From Paenibacillus xylanexedens (GTDB lineage Bacteria; Bacillota; Bacilli; Paenibacillales; Paenibacillaceae), in the NCBI RefSeq assembly GCF_007676705.1, contig NZ_VEBF01000001.1, forward strand, positions 1,054,001 to 1,118,000: a stretch of 64,000 nucleotides of DNA, in the 5' to 3' direction. Position 1 is the first letter of the stretch. Every line of letters begins with the position of its first letter. The notes below the pieces were generated by a model. That model saw only the letters and a list, made by a program, of their open reading frames with translations, did no database searches and was not told where the DNA came from. This document shows positions 50,901 to 59,897 of this stretch, piece by piece. The position numbers and the translations under genes are program-made.

Positions 50901-50948
50901 AAGGGTCCTGAAAGTCCAAGCTAGTAAGGCTTCTACTTTCCAACCCTT
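50901..50948 (-). other. Inverted repeat between citZ and icd
   Basis: AAGGGT...GAAAG and CTTTC...ACCCTT can pair across a 21-base loop. No T-run follows on the minus strand, so it is more likely an mRNA stability or processing element than a terminator. Confidence 0.4.
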
Positions 50949-50984
50949 CACCTCGTCTATATTATTATACTGGTTTTGCGACTA

Positions 50985-52097
50985 TTAGCGAAGTTCAATA
51001 GAAACGTATTTCTGTTCTGTAGGACCGGTGTACTCCGCACGTGGACGAATGATGCGGTTGTCCGCAAGCTGTTCCAGAATATGCGCAGTCCATCCAGACA
51101 CCCGGCTGATCGCAAAGATCGGCGTAAACAATTCCTGTTCGATCTCCAGTTGGGTATACACAGAAGCAGAATAGAAGTCTACGTTTGGCTTCAGTCCTTT
51201 TTGTCCTGTTACCAGTTCCTCGATCTTCACAGACATATCATACAGACGTGTATCATTGTTCATTTCGCCCAGTTCTCTGGACATCTTCTGCAGATGTTTG
51301 GCACGTGGATCACCGTTTTTGTATACGCGATGTCCAAAGCCCATGATCTTTTCACGGTTGTTCAGTTTTTCCTGAATAGCCGCTTCCAGACGATCAGGCG
51401 TACCGATCTCATTCAACATTTTCATAACGGCTTCATTAGCACCGCCATGCAGTGGTCCCTTCAGTGCGCCAATGGCGGAAGTTACACCGGAATAGATATC
51501 GGACAGCGTAGCAACCGTTACACGGGCTGCAAATGTCGAAGCGTTCAATTCGTGATCCGCATGCAGGACGAGCGCTTGGTCCAGTGCTTTGACTGCGGTC
51601 TCGGACGGTTCTTCACCAGTCATCATATATAAAAAGTTCTCTGCGATGGAAGCGCCTTCTTTTGGAGCCACAGGTTCTTTGCCCTGACGAATACGGGCGA
51701 TGGCTGCCACAATCGTTGGCAACTGTGCTTGCAACTTAACTGCTTTGTTTTCATTCGCTTCCGTTGTCATCTCATCAGCTTGCTCGTCGTACAGTGCAAG
51801 TGCAGAGATAGCGGAACGAAGTGCTGCCATGGTACTGATGTTTTTCGGATACAATTGGATTTGTGCAATCAATTCGCTCGGAATCGGCGCGTAATCGCTC
51901 AGGCTTTTACGAAGGGATTTCAGTTCATCCGTTGTTGGCAATTTACCAAACCACAACAAATAGGCAACTTCTTCAAAGCTAGCATGTTCAGCCAAATCGT
52001 CGATATCGTAACCACGGTATGTGAGCACACCGTCTACAATAGAACTGATCGAAGAGGTTGTTGCAACGATGCCTTCCAGACCTTTGGTAGCTGTCAT
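50985..52097 (-). CDS. citZ: Citrate synthase
   Basis: 370 residues, condenses acetyl-CoA and oxaloacetate. Active-site segments: HADHELNASTFAARV (His and substrate loop), GPLHGGANEAV (catalytic His) and MGFGHRVYKNGDPRA. The start at 52097 is chosen because GGAG lies 8 bases upstream; an earlier ATG at 52127 encodes an atypical extension. First gene of citZ-icd-mdh. Its leader holds a sigma-A promoter and a cre site, as in B. subtilis, where CcpA and CcpC repress it. Confidence 0.97.
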   Translation of the reverse strand: MTATKGLEGIVATTSSISSIVDGVLTYRGYDIDDLAEHASFEEVAYLLWFGKLPTTDELKSLRKSLSDYAPIPSELIAQIQLYPKNISTMAALRSAISALALYDEQADEMTTEANENKAVKLQAQLPTIVAAIARIRQGKEPVAPKEGASIAENFLYMMTGEEPSETAVKALDQALVLHADHELNASTFAARVTVATLSDIYSGVTSAIGALKGPLHGGANEAVMKMLNEIGTPDRLEAAIQEKLNNREKIMGFGHRVYKNGDPRAKHLQKMSRELGEMNNDTRLYDMSVKIEELVTGQKGLKPNVDFYSASVYTQLEIEQELFTPIFAISRVSGWTAHILEQLADNRIIRPRAEYTGPTEQKYVSIELR

Positions 52098-52177
52098 ATA
52101 CATCTCTCCTTTAATAAGCGAAATCAAGAACCATTCCAGAGTGCCATATAAGTGCCAAAATGCACCTATCCTCTTTT

Positions 52178-52191
52178 TGTAAACATTTTCA
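52178..52191 (-). promoter_or_regulatory. cre site (CcpA) in the citZ leader
   Basis: TGTAAACATTTTCA (TGAAAATGTTTACA on the minus strand) differs from the cre consensus by one central base and lies downstream of the promoter, the same arrangement as the citZ cre of B. subtilis. Confidence 0.75.
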
Positions 52192-52209
52192 TTTTAAAAT
52201 TACCAAATA

Positions 52210-52238
52210 ATACAAAATACGGTTTTCCTATCTGTCAA
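52210..52238 (-). promoter_or_regulatory. Sigma-A promoter of citZ
   Basis: Minus-strand TTGACA (52233-52238) and TTGTAT (52210-52215) with a 17-base spacer. Confidence 0.75.
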
Positions 52239-52626
52239 TCGCTATTTACTTATAACATCATACTGGATTTTGTCGTTTATGTGAACATGATGCGAGATCA
52301 TTCGCACATCAAACTTCTTTATCGGAGTGATAAAGCATTTTTGAAAGCCTTTACAAAAACAAGGTTGACATTTAATGTTTTTTAACCAATCTTGTCTTCT
52401 GAGGAACTTTCTATTGCTATATTCTGTAGTACTGAGGCATACTCTAGGCAAAAGAAAGATTCTGGGTAGAGGTACTTCAAAAAGTCCCCTTTGAACGCAC
52501 ACTGTTAGCATCCCGGCGTTTCAAAACCTTGTAAATGCTCTATATTAATTAAGATAGCCATCTATTCTAATACGGCTTCATGAATTATACATAGGTCGGC
52601 TTAATTGAAATAAGGAGAGTTGATGC
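52239..52626. other. Intergenic region between citZ and ytvI
   Basis: About 390 bases, A/T-rich, without a conserved ORF. It should contain the ytvI promoter; a short stretch near 52470-52500 (GGTACTTCAAAAAGTCCCC) looks like neither neighbour and was not identified. Confidence 0.4.
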
Positions 52627-53745
52627 TTGGATAGAATCATATTGAAACGCCTGCTCCGCGGCTTATGGGTTATTATTGCGACCTTTCTGATCGCCGTTGC
52701 CATATACTTGCTGTTCCCGCTCTTATACCCTTTTGTGATCGCCTGGATTATCGCCTATGCCATGAATCCATTGGTGAAATTGCTTCAGCATAGAGCACGA
52801 TTCCCCCGGTGGCTGGCTGTGACCCTCTCATTGATCCTTTATTTTGGAGCCATAGCGGTAGTGCTGTCTGCGGCAGTTACCCGTATGGTGAAAGAAGTCA
52901 TTTCACTCACGACGAGCTTCGATCTTCATGTTGATGAGATCAAGGACACGTTTGTGCGCTGGACCCAGAATGACACGATTCAGAGCTTGACTGCGCAGAT
53001 CAATGAATTTTACAAGGAAAATCCCAACTACCAGGAAACCATCAACAGCAATATTAGTAAAACGACCGAAACGGTGGGTACAGCCGTGACAGATCTGGTC
53101 ACCGGATTTTTCAACATGATTCTGAGTCTGCTGACTTCCCTGCCTAACATGGGCGCGGTATTAATCGTTGTGTTGTTGTCTACATTCTTCATTAGCAAAA
53201 GTTGGACCAGGCACAGCATCACCGTATCGGGATGGGTACCCTCTTCCATTCGCAAGCCGATCTCCGACATATGGACTGACCTTAAGAAGGCACTGTTCGG
53301 ATACGCAAGAGCACAATTGATCATGATCTCGATTACAGCACTATTCGTCATGATTGGACTACTTATTTTGCAGGTCAATTCAGCCTTCACCATCGCTCTG
53401 ATGATTGGTTTGGTCGATCTGCTTCCTTATCTGGGTGTTGGTCTTGTCATGGTGCCCTGGGCAGCATACCTGTTTATGAATGGAGATCTGTATCTTGGTA
53501 TTGGCATTAGTGTTATCTATCTGATCTTACTGATTGCCCGTCAGATAATTGAACCGAAGGTACTTGCCAGCAGCGTAGGACTCGACCCGCTCGCCACGCT
53601 CGTTGGCATGTTCGTGGGTTTGAAACTTTTTGGCGTACTCGGCTTGATTATTGGTCCTGTCAGTCTGGTGATCCTTGATGCGTTCAATCGTGCTAACGTA
53701 TTGCGTGATCTCAGAACGTATATCATTAACGGACGTGTCCGATGA
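52627..53745 (+). CDS. ytvI: Sporulation membrane protein YtvI (AI-2E transporter family)
   Basis: 372 residues with about eight hydrophobic segments: two at the N-terminus (WVIIATFLIAVAIYLLFPLLYPFVIAWIIAY), a polar middle part (about 100-160) and a C-terminal block ending GLKLFGVLGLIIGPVSLVILDAF, the hallmark of the UPF0118/AI-2E exporter family. YtvI is the Bacillus sporulation-linked member found next to fxsA and citZ, as here. The start is TTG, with AAGGAGAG 8-10 bases upstream; the nearby ATG is followed at once by a stop. Transported solute unknown. Confidence 0.92.
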   Translation: MDRIILKRLLRGLWVIIATFLIAVAIYLLFPLLYPFVIAWIIAYAMNPLVKLLQHRARFPRWLAVTLSLILYFGAIAVVLSAAVTRMVKEVISLTTSFDLHVDEIKDTFVRWTQNDTIQSLTAQINEFYKENPNYQETINSNISKTTETVGTAVTDLVTGFFNMILSLLTSLPNMGAVLIVVLLSTFFISKSWTRHSITVSGWVPSSIRKPISDIWTDLKKALFGYARAQLIMISITALFVMIGLLILQVNSAFTIALMIGLVDLLPYLGVGLVMVPWAAYLFMNGDLYLGIGISVIYLILLIARQIIEPKVLASSVGLDPLATLVGMFVGLKLFGVLGLIIGPVSLVILDAFNRANVLRDLRTYIINGRVR

Positions 53746-53777
53746 GGCTTATCTGCAGGAGCATACAGGTATAATAG

Positions 53778-53821
53778 AAAAGGCTCCGTTCAACAGAACT
53801 ATCTGTTGAACGGAGCCTTTT
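53778..53821. terminator. Bidirectional terminator between ytvI and fxsA
   Basis: AAAAGGCTCCGTTCAACAGA and its exact complement form a 20-bp stem around ACTA; A/T runs on both sides serve both convergent genes. Confidence 0.95.
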
Positions 53822-53838
53822 GGCATAGCACAGGTTTC

Positions 53839-54237
53839 TCATTTCGGACGACGATAAAACGTGATGTTGCCATTTTTCATTTTTTTCTCCAGCCATCCCA
53901 GGAAGAACAGACGGTAGACCGGACGTGTTAATGGAAACACAAGTGTGAATCCAATCAGGTCGGTTACAAAGCCTGGAATCAAGAGCAAAAAACCACCGAC
54001 AAAAATAAAAAGACCATCGACCATTTTTCGTCCAGGTACCTTGCCGCGCTCCATCTCCAATTTGGCGTCTACAAGTACTTTTCGCCCTTCAAACTGCAAC
54101 ATGGCTATACCAATCAAGGACGTGAGAATCATGAGAAGCAATGTCTTTCCGGCTCCAATCCAGTCACTCATCAGAATGAAACCAAATAATTCAATCACCG
54201 GAATGATTAATAGTAGAGCCCACATCCATTTTCGCAT
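53839..54237 (-). CDS. fxsA: FxsA family membrane protein
   Basis: 132 residues from the ATG at 54237 (AAGGGG upstream). Two or three hydrophobic helices (MWALLLIIPVIELFGFILM, TLLLMILTSLIGIAML, LFIFVGGFLLLIPGFVTDLIGF) and the conserved LPGFxTDxIGxxLxxPxxR-like stretch identify FxsA, whose E. coli relative affects phage exclusion; its role in Bacilli is undefined. It overlaps no neighbour but lies 8 bases downstream of the thioesterase stop codon in the same direction. Confidence 0.92.
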   Translation of the reverse strand: MRKWMWALLLIIPVIELFGFILMSDWIGAGKTLLLMILTSLIGIAMLQFEGRKVLVDAKLEMERGKVPGRKMVDGLFIFVGGFLLLIPGFVTDLIGFTLVFPLTRPVYRLFFLGWLEKKMKNGNITFYRRPK

Positions 54238-54244
54238 TGACGAA

Positions 54245-54751
54245 TTACCCCTTTCCCGAAAGCCACACCTTTTCAAGCGCGCTGTATAGCTCAGAAGCTG
54301 CTTTATCCAGCCGGACTGGCTTCCAGTTCCCGTTCACCCATACGTGCTGGGTAGAACCTGTAACCAACCGTTCACCGGGGAGTGATTCATCAGCTGTCCA
54401 TACCCGTTCTCCAATCGCCATATGTTCATCAAGGGCTTCAGACATGCGCCTTACGTCGTACTCATAGTTCAGTCGCAGACCACTAAATGCAGCAATACGG
54501 GTGAAAATGATAATCTCATCATCATATCGGGCAGGTTTGTGATACTTCACATCCAGTCCGGTTACGGGAAGCAGTAACCCCTGTTCCTCCATTTTACGAT
54601 ATGTATACCCCATTTGGCGAATCATCTCAGTTCGACCGATTTCAAACCAATTTAAATAGTTCGCGTGATAGACCACGCCCATCTGGTCACTTTCTTGATA
54701 GCGTACACGAAGACGTGCCGCATACCAGCTACCCTTGCTCTGCTCTCGCAC
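54245..54751 (-). CDS. Acyl-CoA thioesterase, 4-hydroxybenzoyl-CoA-thioesterase-like
   Basis: Hotdog-fold thioesterase, about 168 residues from the GTG at 54751. The family motif is VRYQESDQMGVVYHANYLNWFEIGRTEMIRQMG (the Asp/Asn active-site region, with YbgC-like Y-x-D-x-x-G-x-V-x-H-x-x-Y). The GTG has AAGGAGG 8 bases upstream; an ATG at 54871 would run through the pyk terminator. Next gene in the same direction is fxsA. The acyl substrate is not known. Confidence 0.88.
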   Translation of the reverse strand: MREQSKGSWYAARLRVRYQESDQMGVVYHANYLNWFEIGRTEMIRQMGYTYRKMEEQGLLLPVTGLDVKYHKPARYDDEIIIFTRIAAFSGLRLNYEYDVRRMSEALDEHMAIGERVWTADESLPGERLVTGSTQHVWVNGNWKPVRLDKAASELYSALEKVWLSGKG

Positions 54752-54815
54752 GTTATTGGCCTCCTTCGCTCTACCATTCATACGTGTTACATCACTGTAA
54801 AGTGTCATTAAGATG

Positions 54816-54850
54816 GAAAAAAAGCAACGGGACAATAACGCCCCATTGCT
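54816..54850 (-). terminator. Terminator of pyk
   Basis: AGCAAxGGG and CCCxTTGCT arms with a 9-base loop; the minus-strand tail is TTTTTTTCC, 35 bases after the pyk stop codon. Confidence 0.82.
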
Positions 54851-54884
54851 TCTTTCCTGTTGCTTCTCCATCCAAAAAACGCAA

Positions 54885-56312
54885 TTAAGCGTTGTTTGGA
54901 ATTTGGCTTACTTTGATCAGGTTGGTAGAACCGGAACGACCCAAAGGTACACCAGCTGTGATCACAACCAAGTCTCCTTCTTTAACCAGTCCGGATTTTA
55001 CGCCGCCTTCAATTGCGTTTTCGAACAATGCATCTGTGGAATCAACCAGTCTTCCTTTGACAGGAGTTACACCCCAAGCCAGGGCCAGACGACGGGAAGT
55101 TCTGTCTTCCGTTGTCACAGCGATGATTGGAGATTCTGGACGATATTTGGAGATCATGCGTGCAGTATGTCCGGATTCAGTCGAAGTAATGATCGCTTTC
55201 GCGTTCAAATCTTGAGCTGAAAGGGCAACCGATTGGCTGATCGCTTCTGTTACTGTTGTTTGTTGAGCCACACGTTGCTTCAGATACAGCTCTTGGTAAG
55301 GCAGAGCAGATTCTGCTTTTTCAGCAATACGGGACATTGTCAGAACGGATTCAACTGGGTATTTACCCGCAGCTGTCTCACCGGACAACATGATTGCGTC
55401 CGTACCGTCGAAGATCGCATTCGCCACGTCACTTGCTTCCGCACGTGTTGGACGCGGGTTACGTTGCATGGAATCCAGCATTTGTGTAGCTGTGATAACC
55501 GGTTTACCTGCAACATTACATTTTTCGATCATGCGTTTTTGTACCAATGGTACTTCTTCCGCAGGAATCTCAACACCCAGGTCTCCACGAGCAACCATCA
55601 GGCCGTCAGACACTTCAAGGATTTCATCGAGGTTATCGACACCTTGTTGGTTTTCGATTTTGGAGATAATTTGGATATGTCCAGCATTGTGTTTTTCAAG
55701 CAGTTCACGAATCTCAAGTACGTCACTCGCTTTACGGACAAAAGAAGCTGCGATGAAATCGACACCTTGCTCAATACCGAATACGATATCGTTAGCATCT
55801 TTTTCAGTGATACCCGGCAGAGAAATGGCAACGCCCGGAACGTTAACACCTTTTTTGCTTTTGATCGATCCGCCGTTAACGATACGGCATTTGATCTCGG
55901 TGCCTTGCACTTCCACCACAGTCAGTCCGATCAGACCGTCGTCGATCAGAATTGTAGATCCCGGTTCAACATCATTCGGAAGATCTGTATACGTAATGGA
56001 AAGACGTTCTTTGGTGCCCAGAATTTCTTCTGTTGTCAAAGTGATGTACTCGTCTTGAACCAATTCAATCGGCTCAACTTCGAGTTTACCTGTCCGAATT
56101 TCCGGTCCTTTGGTGTCCAGCAGGATCGCTACTGTTTTGTTCAACTCTTCGCATGCTTGGCGAATCGCTATGATCCGTCCGCCGTGCTCATCGAAATCAC
56201 CGTGGGAGAAGTTCAGACGGGCCACATTCATACCGGCCATAATCAATTTTTTGGTGTTCTCCAGAGATTCACTGGATGGACCAATCGTACATACAATTTT
56301 CGTTTTGCGCAT
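54885..56312 (-). CDS. pyk: Pyruvate kinase
   Basis: 475 residues, converts phosphoenolpyruvate and ADP to pyruvate and ATP. Motifs: [16 protein letters not shown] at the start, the active-site Lys in [13 protein letters not shown], and [13 protein letters not shown] and [23 protein letters not shown]. The length matches the basic enzyme; the extra C-terminal PEP-utiliser-like domain of about 110 residues found in B. subtilis and Geobacillus pyruvate kinase is absent. GGAGG precedes the ATG. The upstream gene in the same direction is accA, and pfkA, usual at this position in Bacillus, is not there. Confidence 0.97.
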   Translation of the reverse strand: MRKTKIVCTIGPSSESLENTKKLIMAGMNVARLNFSHGDFDEHGGRIIAIRQACEELNKTVAILLDTKGPEIRTGKLEVEPIELVQDEYITLTTEEILGTKERLSITYTDLPNDVEPGSTILIDDGLIGLTVVEVQGTEIKCRIVNGGSIKSKKGVNVPGVAISLPGITEKDANDIVFGIEQGVDFIAASFVRKASDVLEIRELLEKHNAGHIQIISKIENQQGVDNLDEILEVSDGLMVARGDLGVEIPAEEVPLVQKRMIEKCNVAGKPVITATQMLDSMQRNPRPTRAEASDVANAIFDGTDAIMLSGETAAGKYPVESVLTMSRIAEKAESALPYQELYLKQRVAQQTTVTEAISQSVALSAQDLNAKAIITSTESGHTARMISKYRPESPIIAVTTEDRTSRRLALAWGVTPVKGRLVDSTDALFENAIEGGVKSGLVKEGDLVVITAGVPLGRSGSTNLIKVSQIPNNA

Positions 56313-56417
56313 TTTGGGTTTCCTCCGATTTTAAAGGTATATCTCTTTATCTATTTTTCTTTTTCCAACTATTAAATTTACTATACTTTTGCTCATTTGT
56401 ATAGGAAATTCGTCACA

Positions 56418-57449
56418 TTATTCTGCATTTCCCGACAAATTACTCGCCACATCGACTTCTACCCGCTCTTCAGGGACTTCAACAGGCGCTTGAGGCTCAA
56501 ACGTGACCGATCCAATTTTACGGAATTTCTCATAACGATCCTGCCTTAACTGCTCTCCGCTCCAACCTTTCATCTCCTCGAGATGACGAACCAGAGCTTC
56601 ACTGATGAACGCAGCAGACGCTTCATAATCCCGATGAGCACCGCCGCGTGGCTCAGGGATGATATCTTCAATGACTTCCATCTCCAGCAGGTCTTTGGCT
56701 GTTATTTTCATCGCTTCAGCCGCTTGATCTGCCTTAGATGCATCCTTCCAGAGAATCGAAGCAGCACCATTCGGAGAGATCGCAGAATAGATCGCATGTT
56801 CCAGCATCAACACACGGTTACCCACAGCCATAGCGAGGGCACCGCCGCTTCCTCCTTCGCCGATGACCACAACTATAACAGGAACCGAAAACTTCGCCAT
56901 TTCCATCAGGTTGCGGGCAATAGCTTCCGATTGACCTCTCTCTTCTGCAGTATTACCCGGATACGCCCCTTTAGTATCAATAAACGTAATAATAGGGCGA
57001 CCAAATTTGTTCGCTTGTTTCATCAAACGCAGCCCTTTTCGGAAACCTTCCGGATGAGCGCTCCCGAAAAAGCGGGCGATATTGTCCTTCGTATCTTTCC
57101 CCCGCTGTTGTCCGATGACGGTTACCGTTTTTCCATTTAACTTGGCAAGCCCGCCAACAACCGCAAGATCGTCTCCGAACATACGGTCGCCGTGCAGCTC
57201 AATAAAGTCCGTAAATATCAACTGGATCAGATCCAGAGCAGTTGGGCGCTGCTGATGACGCGCCAGATGCATCTTCTGAGCTGCCGTTATGCCTGTGTAG
57301 ATCTCTTCTTCAAGTCTATGATAACGTTCTTCCAGGCGGGCAATCTCGTCCGTGAAGTCGATGCCTTTCTCCTGCCCAAACTGTACAAGTTCATCAATCT
57401 TTTTGCGCATCTCAACCAGAGGCGCTTCATATGGCAACTCACCCGCCAT
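56418..57449 (-). CDS. accA: Acetyl-CoA carboxylase carboxyltransferase subunit alpha
   Basis: 343 residues, transfers CO2 from carboxybiotin to acetyl-CoA together with AccD. Motifs: [56 protein letters not shown] and [42 protein letters not shown]-terminal tail of about 20 acidic residues extends beyond the common 320-325. GGAGGGGT lies at the end of accD, and the ATG directly follows the accD stop codon, so the two subunits are translated together. Confidence 0.97.
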   Translation of the reverse strand: MAGELPYEAPLVEMRKKIDELVQFGQEKGIDFTDEIARLEERYHRLEEEIYTGITAAQKMHLARHQQRPTALDLIQLIFTDFIELHGDRMFGDDLAVVGGLAKLNGKTVTVIGQQRGKDTKDNIARFFGSAHPEGFRKGLRLMKQANKFGRPIITFIDTKGAYPGNTAEERGQSEAIARNLMEMAKFSVPVIVVVIGEGGSGGALAMAVGNRVLMLEHAIYSAISPNGAASILWKDASKADQAAEAMKITAKDLLEMEVIEDIIPEPRGGAHRDYEASAAFISEALVRHLEEMKGWSGEQLRQDRYEKFRKIGSVTFEPQAPVEVPEERVEVDVASNLSGNAE

Positions 57450-58343
57450 TTAGACCCCTCCTTTTTCACTATGCATATCCAGAAGCTTGCCAAGAGTGGC
57501 CCGCAGTTCTTTGCGGTGGACAACCATGTCCAGCTGGCCGTGTTGCATATTAAATTCAGCCGTCTGGAAATCATCAGGTAACTTCTGACGGATGGTCTGC
57601 TCAATAACGATTCTGCCGGCAAAACCAAATACAGCGCCAGGTTCGGCAATATTAATATCGCCCAGACTCGCGAAACTTGCCGAGACTCCACCTGTCGTTG
57701 GATCCGTAATGACCGAGATAAACAGCCCGCCCTGCTCATCCAAACGGGATAAAGCTGCGCTTGTTTTGGCCATTTGCATGAGACTGAGAATACTCTCCTG
57801 CATCCGGGCACCACCTGATGTGGAGAAAATGATCAATGGCAAACGTTTCTCTGTTGCATGTTCAATGGCACGAGTAATTTTCTCCCCTACAACCGAACCC
57901 ATACTCCCTGAGAAGAAATCAAAACTCATGACAGCCACAACCACAGGCAGGCCATCAATCGTGCCTTCCCCTGTAATTACGGCTTCTTTCAGGCCCGATT
58001 TCAGGCGCTGTTGTTCCAGTTTGTTGCTGTATCCGGGAAAGCCAAGCGGATCAACCGATATCATATCAGCGTCAAACTCAACAAATCCTTGATCATCAAG
58101 TACCATGGCAATACGATCCATAGCGTTAAGACGCATATGGTAACCGCAGGCAGGACATACTTTCAGATTTTTCTCCAATTCCTTGCTATATTGAATGGTG
58201 CCGCATTTGCTGCACTTGTTCATAAGCCCTTCAGGTATTTCACGTTTTGGGCGTTCTAGGACTTCCTGGCCTTCACCTGGAAGTGCACGCTCGGAAGGTA
58301 TGGTAGCGTACTTCCGTTTCTTCTGGAATATATCTTTGAACAC
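57450..58343 (-). CDS. accD: Acetyl-CoA carboxylase carboxyltransferase subunit beta
   Basis: 297 residues. The N-terminal zinc ribbon has CSKCG (about residues 44-48) and CPACG (about 63-67), followed by [17 protein letters not shown] and the crotonase-like core [28 protein letters not shown] and [20 protein letters not shown]. It forms the carboxyltransferase with AccA. The start is GTG (58343) with GGAGAGG 7-8 bases upstream. The operon is probably transcribed from the promoter at about 59000 or from within the 400-base leader. Confidence 0.97.
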   Translation of the reverse strand: MFKDIFQKKRKYATIPSERALPGEGQEVLERPKREIPEGLMNKCSKCGTIQYSKELEKNLKVCPACGYHMRLNAMDRIAMVLDDQGFVEFDADMISVDPLGFPGYSNKLEQQRLKSGLKEAVITGEGTIDGLPVVVAVMSFDFFSGSMGSVVGEKITRAIEHATEKRLPLIIFSTSGGARMQESILSLMQMAKTSAALSRLDEQGGLFISVITDPTTGGVSASFASLGDINIAEPGAVFGFAGRIVIEQTIRQKLPDDFQTAEFNMQHGQLDMVVHRKELRATLGKLLDMHSEKGGV

Positions 58344-58749
58344 AACTACACCTCTCCAGCCGTTGATTTGATGGCCGCAACCTGCAGTTCGCTGCTTGAG
58401 GCAGCTTCACCCGCGCGCTACGGTAAACCGCTTACGACCCACACACTGCCATGAGCCCTTGTCCAGCATTCACAACAAAAAAATCCGCCGGTACAGGGCA
58501 AGGATCAGCGGCTTCTGTCAGCACGATTGATGTTACCTGCAATAACCGAAAGATTGTTGCGCCGATGTTTGAATCTATCTTGGTAGGGTCTCCGGGAGCA
58601 ACCAGGTCGGTCCTTGTCCTAACAAAAAAAGAAGGAAGGACAGCAGCATACAATACATGCAAGTCGATTCCTCTCTCCGCTTACGCGATTAGTCCCTTAT
58701 GTACCGATGGTACTTCTTCATCTGCCAAGGCACGTCGATGTCGAACAAA
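58344..58749 (-). other. 406-base leader between the 62-residue gene and accD
   Basis: No convincing gene is seen. A 76-codon minus-strand ORF (58432-58662) has an AGAGGA site before its ATG but no recognised domain; its C-terminal half is Val/Ala/Pro-rich. The octamer CCTTGTCC appears twice (58456, 58613). It could be a leader, a decayed gene or a short unknown protein. Confidence 0.35.
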
Positions 58750-58938
58750 TCAGGAATGCAGAATGGAATTCAGCACTTCCTGGACCTCTTCCAATTCCCC
58801 AGAAGGGACGCGAATCTCAAATTGCTGCTTGGATAAACTGATGGGACGGGTCTGTACCAGAAAACCTTCTTCCGAAAGCTTGGTCTTAATCTTGTCCGCA
58901 ACCTTTGCTGTCGGTGCAATGTAAATCACCGTCCACAT
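58750..58938 (-). CDS. Small DUF2007-like protein, unknown function
   Basis: 62 residues: MWTVIYIAPTAKVADKIKTK, then LSEEGFLVQTRPI and a final EIRVPSGELEEVQEVLNSIL. The beta-alpha-beta ferredoxin-like pattern resembles small DUF2007-type putative signal-transducing proteins (xxVYxxxxxxEAxxIxxxLxxxGI). A GGGGG-rich stretch precedes the ATG. A good promoter lies about 50 bases upstream, so this is the first gene of a transcript that may continue into accD and accA. Confidence 0.72.
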   Translation of the reverse strand: MWTVIYIAPTAKVADKIKTKLSEEGFLVQTRPISLSKQQFEIRVPSGELEEVQEVLNSILHS

Positions 58939-58986
58939 GCCTTGTCCGCCCCCTAAGCTAATGTTCAGAGCCCGTATATTGGACTA

Positions 58987-59016
58987 ATGATAACATACCT
59001 CACTTTTTTTCTGCAA
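58987..59016 (-). promoter_or_regulatory. Sigma-A promoter of the 62-residue gene and perhaps accDA
   Basis: Minus-strand TTGCAG (59011-59016) and TATCAT (58987-58992) with an A-rich 18-base spacer. Confidence 0.65.
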
Positions 59017-59221
59017 GAAAGGGTTCGGGACCTTTGGGGAGAATTTGGGATCATGAGGGACATTTGTCCCCCACGGACAACTCATATGGTTGACGAAATC
59101 TTCTTGGTCACACCTCAACAACAAGCAGCATCAAGCCTACCAGGGCAGCCTCAGCCGCCCTTGATGACTTCATATGAGCCATTGGAGTGACACTAGCATG
59201 TAAGCATGGAAATGCAGGGGG
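59017..59221. other. Gap downstream of the PgpA-like gene
   Basis: About 200 bases with a plus-strand open frame (58987-59190; Gln/Pro-rich end PQQQAASSLPGQPQPPL) that starts inside the opposite promoter and has no convincing ribosome binding site for its first ATG, though GGGGAG precedes an internal ATG at about 59053. I do not claim a gene. Confidence 0.3.
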
Positions 59222-59713
59222 TTACAGGTCGGAGGGGTATTTTTTGGCTTTAATATTTTTGTGAGCAATCCGGGCAGAAGCTGCAGCCGCCACCCCTGCG
59301 ACCAGATCATCCAAAAAGACATGAATGGCGGATGCATGTTCGTTCAAATCATGAATAACACCTATTTTTTCTTTATCCAGATAACCAAAGCTGGTTAAAC
59401 CGATCATACCATACACATGAGTAATGCCGAGGGCCAGAGTCTCGTCCACTCCATACAAAGATTCATCCGCTTCCATAATAGCCTGTAACGGTTGGGGCAA
59501 GAGTTTTTTCTCCGCAAGTTCGTCGAGCGCAATACCTGTATAGAGCGTATATTGCACCTCTCGTTTCTGCAGAACGGATTTCACGCTGGTTACACAGTCG
59601 TCCAAGGTCAGTTCCGGGTGGTACCCTTTTTGCAAACGGTATACTATTGCTGCGATGGCATCAATTCGTACACCTCGCCGGGCCAGCATGGCTTCTACGA
59701 TTTCATATGACAT
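59222..59713 (-). CDS. Phosphatidylglycerophosphatase A family protein (YutG-like)
   Basis: 163 residues from the ATG at 59713, which has GCGGGAGG upstream; a longer start at 59890 would run through the dnaE terminator. Family features: VEAMLARRGVRIDAIAAIVYRLQ, ALGITHVYGMIGLTSFGYLDKEKIGVI, and the acidic C-terminal FLDDLVAGVAAAASARIAH motif found in bacterial PgpA/YutG proteins. Unlike E. coli PgpA, strong transmembrane helices are not evident. A role in phospholipid head-group dephosphorylation is inferred from the family. Confidence 0.85.
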   Translation of the reverse strand: MSYEIVEAMLARRGVRIDAIAAIVYRLQKGYHPELTLDDCVTSVKSVLQKREVQYTLYTGIALDELAEKKLLPQPLQAIMEADESLYGVDETLALGITHVYGMIGLTSFGYLDKEKIGVIHDLNEHASAIHVFLDDLVAGVAAAASARIAHKNIKAKKYPSDL

Positions 59714-59838
59714 ATCTCGACCTCCCGCATCAATCCCCCGAGGACCGCGAGGTCCTTCGGTGTTCTCAAGTGTATGCAGCAAACTGCTAAAATGTTCATA
59801 AAATGTGCGGATGCTTGAAACCGTTAAAATAATCAAAA

Positions 59839-59872
59839 AGAACCTGTTCAGCAGTTCACTGAACAGGTTCTT
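59839..59872 (-). terminator. Terminator of dnaE
   Basis: AAGAACCTGTTCAG and CTGAACAGGTTCTT make a perfect 14-bp stem with a 6-base loop, followed on the minus strand by TTTGATTATTTT, about 26 bases beyond the dnaE stop codon. Confidence 0.92.
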
Positions 59873-59897
59873 AGGAGTCTCAAGGGACATTCAAGTT

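Noticed and set aside
54752..54871. N-terminal extension of the thioesterase from an ATG at 54871
   Set aside because: It would overlap the pyk terminator, and a GTG with AAGGAGG at ideal spacing gives the usual family length.
55233..56375. 380-codon plus-strand frame opposite pyk
   Set aside because: Antisense shadow of an intact pyruvate kinase gene with the same odd composition as other shadows.
58987..59190. Plus-strand 67-codon frame
   Set aside because: It begins inside the -10 element of the opposite promoter and shows no family signature; kept only as a remark.
59714..59890. N-terminal extension of the PgpA-like protein
   Set aside because: It runs through the dnaE terminator hairpin; the ATG at 59713 has a strong ribosome binding site and a typical start.
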